Both the position numbers and the translations under genes were made by a program. Shown piece after piece: positions 59,510-64,000 of a DNA stretch of 64,000 nucleotides. The DNA comes from Shewanella sp. GD04112 (GTDB taxonomy: Bacteria; Pseudomonadota; Gammaproteobacteria; Enterobacterales; Shewanellaceae): positions 1,922,001 through 1,986,000 of the forward strand of contig NZ_JAOEAL010000001.1 in the NCBI RefSeq assembly GCF_029835735.1. The letters are read 5' to 3'. The notes below the pieces were generated by a model. That model worked only from the letters and a program-made list of their open reading frames with translations. It was not told the DNA's origin and searched no databases. Numbering within the stretch: the first letter of the stretch is position 1; each line of letters starts with the position of its first letter.

Positions 59510-59567
59510 GGCAAACAAGGCGAAGCAACATGCAACTTACAAACTGCCATAGTACTTGGCGTTAATC
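59510..59567 (+). other. Weak attC-like site after cassette 4
   Basis: GGCAAAC (59510-59516) and GTTAATC (59561-59567) are imperfect R'' and R'. The inner arms pair poorly. It has the right place and size (58 nt) for an attC that has decayed. Confidence 0.3.
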
Positions 59568-60084
59568 CATAGAAATTTTTATCCGAAACTGACGAGTTAG
59601 AGTTAAGGCTTAAACTCGGAAATGTCCCGAAGTGAGTTACAACGAGTGCGATACTTTAATACTCAGTTGTAGCTTGGTTTGGAGTTGGTAGTAGCAACTA
59701 ATATGAATCTGTATTTTTGGCCACGTTTAATCTTAAACGGTTCGAGCAGGGTTAATTGACAGTTTAGTATGAGACTTATTTCTCACCAACATTAAGATAT
59801 TTAGCTAACAACTTGAGCATCCTTAGTATTTAGGCTGCGGCGAGTTTACCTTAACTGCATATAAGGTGGCTAACCGTGAAGTAAAACGGCTATACAAGTC
59901 ACCCATGCACACGATTTGTAAAGCAGGGGGGAATACGTAGAGCATTGCAGCAAACAGCGCTGATGCGTTGGCGACCATCGAAAAAAGGGATTTTTTCGTT
60001 GAGCCCCCAAGGGTAGGTTTACGGCGTGTCGCCAGAGCATAAGTGCTGTTGCACTCGTCAGGTTCAATGGATTAAGCAAAGTAG
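59568..60084. other. Geneless stretch with degenerate repeat
   Basis: 517 bp without a gene I accept. It contains the perfect hairpin CGAAAAAA-GGGA-TTTTTTCG (59979-59998) nested in TGGCGAC / GTCGCCA (59969-59975, 60026-60032). A minus-strand frame in it (59870-60124) encodes no known protein and looks like remnants of repetitive DNA often seen between Shewanella genes. Confidence 0.4.
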
Positions 60085-60112
60085 TAAAAAGCCCAGATTT
60101 ATATTCTGGGCT
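60085..60112 (-). terminator. Terminator of the liu operon
   Basis: GCCCAGA / TCTGGGC with a 7-nt loop, followed on the minus strand by TTTTTAC. It lies 74 bp after the last gene. Confidence 0.85.
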
Positions 60113-60185
60113 TACTTGAATCAAATAAGTTAATGCATCGAACGCTAGGAGCTAAGACGTCATTAATACTTAGGTTTAAAAACGC

Positions 60186-60842
60186 TTAAAACACCATCTC
60201 TGGTACATGGTCTGGCACGATTAATTTGCCAGCGGTTTTGCTAACAATTTCTTCAACGCTGACACCGGGGGCGCGTTCTAACAGATGGAAGGCGCCGTCT
60301 TTAATCTCGATAAAGGCTAAATCGGTAACAACACGTTTGATACAGCCGTAGCCTGTGAGGGGCAATTCACACACGGGTAACAGCTTAGAGTTGCCGTACT
60401 TATCGGCGTGCATCATAGTCACGATAATATTTTCCGCACCCGCAACTAAATCCATTGCGCCGCCCATGCCCTTGATAAGCTTGCCTGGGATCATCCATGA
60501 GGCGATGGAACCATTCACATCGACCTCAAAGGCGCCGAGTACGGTTAAGTCCACATGGCCGCCACGGATCATGGCAAAGCTTTCGGCGGAGGAGAAAAAC
60601 GAGGCACCTTTTACCGCGGTAACGGTTTGTTTGCCGGCGTTGATTAAATCCGGATCTATGGTTTCTTCCGTCGGAAACTCACCCATGCCGAGCAGGCCAT
60701 TTTCCGATTGCAGCATCACTTCCATGCCTGCGGGAATGTAGTTGGCCACGAGCGTGGGAATGCCAATACCGAGGTTGACGTAGTAGCCGTCTTGTAATTC
60801 TTTGGCAACGCGCTGTGCCAGTTGTTCTCTTGATAATGCCAT
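60186..60842 (-). CDS. scoB: 3-oxoacid CoA-transferase subunit B
   Basis: 218 aa from ATG 60842 (GGAAGGATAAAGATC upstream). Catalytic Glu47 lies in QSENGLLGMG, the SENG motif of the beta subunit. NLGIGIPTLVANY at the N-terminus, HADKYGNSKLLPVCELPLTG in the middle. With the A subunit it moves CoA from succinyl-CoA to acetoacetate or a similar acid, the last step of leucine breakdown via HMG-CoA lyase. Last gene of the operon. Confidence 0.94.
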   Translation of the reverse strand: MALSREQLAQRVAKELQDGYYVNLGIGIPTLVANYIPAGMEVMLQSENGLLGMGEFPTEETIDPDLINAGKQTVTAVKGASFFSSAESFAMIRGGHVDLTVLGAFEVDVNGSIASWMIPGKLIKGMGGAMDLVAGAENIIVTMMHADKYGNSKLLPVCELPLTGYGCIKRVVTDLAFIEIKDGAFHLLERAPGVSVEEIVSKTAGKLIVPDHVPEMVF

Positions 60843-60964
60843 GATCTTTATCCTTCCTTTACCTAGAGCCGCTATTGGCCTCAATTTTTTGTGCTTTTAC
60901 TTGGGGCTCTAGTTTGAGCTAAGACTCTGTCGCTTTAGCTTGCGTTGTTAATCGTTCGCGTTTC

Positions 60965-61669
60965 TTATTTCGCCGCTTTTACCGTGCGCTGCTCGATACG
61001 TTTCTCGAACTTGCCTTGGATGACGCGATCAACATAAATGCCGGGAGTATGGATATGATCAGGATCGAGCTCGCCCGGCTCTACAATAAACTCGGCTTCT
61101 ACTACCGTGATTTTGCCCGCAGTCGCCATCATAGGGTTAAAGTTAGCGGCGGTTTTGCGGAACACTAAGTTACCCATAGTATCGGCCTTCCAAGCGCGAA
61201 CGAGGGCAAAATCGGCGGTCAGAGATTCTTCTAACACATAGTGACGGCCTTTGATTTCACGGGTTTCTTTACCTTCCGCCACGGGGGTACCGTAGCCTGT
61301 GGCGGTAAAGAATGCTGGAATACCTGCGCCGCCCGCGCGGATTTTTTCCGCCAGCGTGCCCTGTGGCGTTAAAATCACATTCAGTTCGCCCGAGAGCATT
61401 TGCTGTTCGAAGGTGGCGTTCTCACCTACGTAGGAGGCGATCATGGTCGAAATCTGGCGATGTTTTAACAATAAGCCCAGACCGAAATCATCCACACCAG
61501 CGTTGTTTGAAATGGCGGTTAAGCCCTTAACGCCCATCTTAACCATTTGATTGATTAAGCCTTCAGGAATACCACACAGGCCAAAACCGCCAACCATAAT
61601 GGTCATATCATCGGATAAACCTGCTAACGCTTCTTCATAGCTGCTGACGACTTTATTGAGTCCTGCCAT
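60965..61669 (-). CDS. scoA: 3-oxoacid CoA-transferase subunit A
   Basis: 234 aa. GGFGLCGIPEGLI is the CoA-transferase alpha signature; NNAGVDDFGLGLLLK and ELNVILTPQGTLAEKIRAGG follow. Pairs with scoB, 122 bp downstream. AAGGACATCAAA upstream of the ATG. Confidence 0.94.
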   Translation of the reverse strand: MAGLNKVVSSYEEALAGLSDDMTIMVGGFGLCGIPEGLINQMVKMGVKGLTAISNNAGVDDFGLGLLLKHRQISTMIASYVGENATFEQQMLSGELNVILTPQGTLAEKIRAGGAGIPAFFTATGYGTPVAEGKETREIKGRHYVLEESLTADFALVRAWKADTMGNLVFRKTAANFNPMMATAGKITVVEAEFIVEPGELDPDHIHTPGIYVDRVIQGKFEKRIEQRTVKAAK

Positions 61670-61737
61670 TTTGATGTCCTTTTACTGTTATTCAGTCCCC
61701 AAGGCGCTAGGTATGTTTAGCGCCTCGACGCTTGAGT

Positions 61738-62685
61738 CTAGGCTTTAGCGCCCTGCAAGATTGCATTGGCGACTTTAGAGCCATTAAGACGATTTAATTG
61801 TTTGCTGATCCCAAAACCCGCTAATGCCAGTTTTTCTAAATCGATACCTGTCTTCAAACCGAGCCCGTGGAGCATATAGACCAAGTCTTCACTCGCTAGA
61901 TTGCCCGATGCGCCTTTTGCATACGGGCAACCACCTAGGCCCGCCACTGAGGCATCAAAGCTGCGCACACCTAAGTCGAGGCAGGCGGTAATATTGGCTA
62001 ATGCTTGGCCATAGGTGTCGTGGAAGTGCAGGGCGAGCTGTTCAACCGGGACTCGCTCCATCACGGCTTGCAGCATTTTACGGGCTTTTAACGGCGTGCC
62101 TACACCGATAGTGTCGCCGAGCGAAATTTCGTAACAGCCCATTTTGTAAAGGATTTCAGACACTCTTGCCACTTCGCTCGCCGCGATTTCCCCTTCATAG
62201 GGGCAACCTAAAACGCAGGACACATAGCCACGCACTGGGATATTGGCGGCTTTTGCTATGTCCATCAACGGGATAAAGCGTTCAATCGACTCTTCAATCG
62301 AACAGTTGATATTGCGTTGGCTAAAGCTTTGTGACGCCGCACCAAAGATAGCGACTTCGGAAGCTTTTGCATCCAGCGCCAGCTCTAAACCTTTGACATT
62401 GGGGGTGAGGGCGCTGTAAACCACGCCCGCTTGACGGCGAATTTGGCGCAATACTTCGCCACTATCGGCCATTTGTGGCACCCATTTGGGTGACACAAAG
62501 CTGCCTGCTTCAATTCGCTTCACGCCCGCATCGGCGAGGGATTCAATCAAGGCGACTTTGGCCTGTGTTGGGACGGCGGCTTCATTCTGCAAGCCATCAC
62601 GTGGCCCCATCTCGAATAAGCTAACCCTATCCGAGCTGGCGCTTACCGAGGTCGAGCTTAAGTTCGTAAGATCCAGCGCAGACAT
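61738..62685 (-). CDS. liuE: Hydroxymethylglutaryl-CoA lyase
   Basis: 315 aa TIM-barrel enzyme that splits HMG-CoA into acetoacetate and acetyl-CoA. FEMGPRDGLQNEA with catalytic Arg/Asp, metal ligands in LALHFHDTYGQALAN, and SVAGLGGCPYAKGASGN, the signature loop with the catalytic Cys. Starts at ATG 62685, directly after the liuD stop (TAAATG), so coupled. Role: leucine degradation. Confidence 0.95.
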   Translation of the reverse strand: MSALDLTNLSSTSVSASSDRVSLFEMGPRDGLQNEAAVPTQAKVALIESLADAGVKRIEAGSFVSPKWVPQMADSGEVLRQIRRQAGVVYSALTPNVKGLELALDAKASEVAIFGAASQSFSQRNINCSIEESIERFIPLMDIAKAANIPVRGYVSCVLGCPYEGEIAASEVARVSEILYKMGCYEISLGDTIGVGTPLKARKMLQAVMERVPVEQLALHFHDTYGQALANITACLDLGVRSFDASVAGLGGCPYAKGASGNLASEDLVYMLHGLGLKTGIDLEKLALAGFGISKQLNRLNGSKVANAILQGAKA

Positions 62686-64000
62686 TTAGGCTTCCTCGCT
62701 CTGGGCTTTGGGCTCAACATGGAGCAGCACGGCGCCATCGCTCACTAACTCGCCCGCCTTGAAGTAGAACTCGGTAACAATACCGTCGAAGGGCGCTTCG
62801 ATGGTGTATTCCATCTTCATCGCTTCCATCACCAGTAGTCCTTGTCCCGCCTTCACCTCAGCACCGACTTCCACTAAGTGGGTCACGACTGTGCCGTTCA
62901 TCGGGGCCTTGAGTTTATCTTCATTGCTGGATTCGGCCTCAACCACTTGGGTTTTTACCGCCCTGAAGTGATAACTGCCTGAGGGTAAAAACAGCGTAAA
63001 ATCATCGCCCTGAGCGCTGACAGGTACTTTACTCTTGTGGCCGTTGATTTCGGCTAACAGTAAATCCTGCTTAAGCTCACCACTCAGGGACTTGCTCACT
63101 TGGCCCTCTGCTGCGGCTTGGGATAATTGGTAGTGATCGCCAAAGTCTAATAGCACTAATTGTTGTAACTCGTGGGCATCGTCGAGCAGGGCAATAGTAT
63201 GCTGGCTGACACTGTTGAGTCTAAAGCCACTGACTTGGCCCCAAGGCGAGTAAGGATCGGCGCTGTTAATGGCCTGTGCCTTGGCGGCTTCTTTACGGGC
63301 AAGTACTTGATACAGCGCGGCAAAAGCGATAGCTGTATCGGTTTCGCTCGAAGCACTGCCAATCAGCGCGTCGCCGTAACGGTTGATAAAGTCGGTGCTA
63401 AAATCCGCCTTGGCAAAGGCAGGATGCTCGGCAATATTCGCCAAAAATTCAATATTGTGCTTAAGCCCGCTGATTTGGTAGGACTCGAGGGCATGCACTA
63501 GACGCTGTAGCGCACGTGGACGCGACTCATCCCACACGATGAGCTTGGCTATCATAGGATCGTAGAAGTTACTGATCACATCGTTTTCACGGATGCCGGA
63601 ATCGATACGCACGTATTTGCTTTGCTCGGGCTCGCGCAGGAAATTGAGCTTACCGCTGGCGGGTAAAAACTCATTTTGCGGATCTTCGGCGTAAATACGC
63701 ACCTCAAAGGCGTGTCCATGGATACGCACTTCGTCCTGTTTGAGCGGTAAAGGTTGACCACTGGCGACCATTAACTGCCATTTGACTAAGTCTTGACCCG
63801 TCACCATTTCGGTCACAGGATGCTCTACCTGCAGACGGGTATTCATCTCCATAAAGTAGAAGCTATTGTCGGTATCTAACAGGAATTCAACGGTTCCCGC
63901 GCCGACATAATCGATGGCCTTGGCGGCCGCTACGGCGGCTTCACCCATTTGGGCGCGCAGTTCATCACTTAAACCGGGTGCTGGTGCTTCTTCGACCACT
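62686..64000 (-). CDS. liuD: Methylcrotonyl-CoA carboxylase alpha subunit (partial)
   Basis: The C-terminal 438 residues are in the window; the N-terminus lies beyond position 64000. The biotin carboxylase part shows VEFLLDTDNSFYFMEMNTRL and QVEHPVTEMVTGQDLVKWQ. The last 80 residues form a biotinyl domain with VMEAMKMEY, where the Lys is biotinylated. Position directly before liuE and the CoA-transferase genes identifies it as the 3-methylcrotonyl-CoA enzyme of leucine catabolism, more likely than propionyl- or acetyl-CoA carboxylase. Confidence 0.93.
   Translation of the reverse strand, partial: VVEEAPAPGLSDELRAQMGEAAVAAAKAIDYVGAGTVEFLLDTDNSFYFMEMNTRLQVEHPVTEMVTGQDLVKWQLMVASGQPLPLKQDEVRIHGHAFEVRIYAEDPQNEFLPASGKLNFLREPEQSKYVRIDSGIRENDVISNFYDPMIAKLIVWDESRPRALQRLVHALESYQISGLKHNIEFLANIAEHPAFAKADFSTDFINRYGDALIGSASSETDTAIAFAALYQVLARKEAAKAQAINSADPYSPWGQVSGFRLNSVSQHTIALLDDAHELQQLVLLDFGDHYQLSQAAAEGQVSKSLSGELKQDLLLAEINGHKSKVPVSAQGDDFTLFLPSGSYHFRAVKTQVVEAESSNEDKLKAPMNGTVVTHLVEVGAEVKAGQGLLVMEAMKMEYTIEAPFDGIVTEFYFKAGELVSDGAVLLHVEPKAQSEEA

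Larger units (their letters stand above)
56450..59567 (+). mobile_element. Array of integron gene cassettes without integrase (CALIN)
   Basis: Three convincing attC sites (56803-56883, 57575-57658, 59091-59162) plus two weak ones at the ends (56450-56493, 59510-59567) separate four cassettes. All ORFs run on the + strand, each close behind the preceding attC, with attC overlapping or closely following the stop. The ORFs are AT-richer than the surrounding core genes by eye. No intI or attI is seen in the window. Confidence 0.88.

Noticed and set aside
56000..60000. Integron integrase gene
   Set aside because: No tyrosine recombinase motif (R..HxxR..Y) occurs in any frame near the array, so the array is called integrase-less within this window only.
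59870..60124. Minus-strand frame of 84 codons
   Set aside because: Composition and content look like translated repetitive DNA; it overlaps the liu terminator and has no ribosome-binding site.
1..64000. CRISPR array, rRNA genes or prophage
   Set aside because: No regularly spaced short direct repeats, no rRNA sequence and no phage structural genes were seen.

Overview
The window reads as a chromosomal segment of a Shewanella-type gammaproteobacterium. This rests on gene order and protein similarity recalled from known families: uvrY-uvrC-pgsA-tRNAs, speA with a eukaryotic-type S-adenosylmethionine decarboxylase, fadR/nhaB/dsbB, prkA-yeaH-spoVR, sodB/grxD, DUF2066-hda, yfgD-bepA/perM, argP/argO, gcvR-bcp/dapA-bamC, an RND efflux pair and a leucine-degradation (liu) operon. 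No database search was run.

Layout. 1-3.95 kb: uvrY, uvrC and pgsA, then a four-gene tRNA operon (Gly-Cys-Leu-Leu) with its own strong promoter and terminator. 4.2-7.3 kb: a small accessory patch (HU-like protein, PIN-like protein, small winged-helix-like protein) ending in an IS3-family element. 7.4-11 kb: ABC exporter, yceH and cvfB. 11-15.2 kb: polyamine genes speA and speD; speA has a leader of about 640 nt with small ORFs and two possible terminators. 15.4-25.8 kb: pdxH, yaiI, a YceI protein, a tandem retropepsin-like lipoprotein, a large membrane sensor, dsbB, nhaB and fadR. 25.8-27.1 kb: a second IS3-family element with a 3-bp target duplication, sitting between fadR and its terminator. 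27.2-52.9 kb: mostly conserved core genes. 53 kb: an acetyltransferase gene broken by a 279-bp MITE flanked by TA. 53.8-55.7 kb: a TauE/SafE permease, an unknown protein and a DJ-1/PfpI protein.

The most interesting region is 56.4-59.6 kb. It is an array of integron gene cassettes: three clear attC sites, two weaker ones, and all genes on the + strand. No integrase lies in the window, so it is a CALIN-type cluster. One cassette holds two genes overlapping by ATGA: a TIR domain fused to an Mrr-like nuclease, and a second protein with a possible PD-(D/E)xK core. I infer a compact two-gene anti-phage module that has moved as an integron cassette. The other cassettes encode small proteins of unknown function, including a zinc-ribbon/coiled-coil protein, a 35-residue hydrophobic peptide with a very strong ribosome-binding site, and a small exported protein.

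60-64 kb: the distal part of the liu operon (liuD partial, liuE and both subunits of a 3-oxoacid CoA-transferase) on the minus strand, ending in its own terminator.
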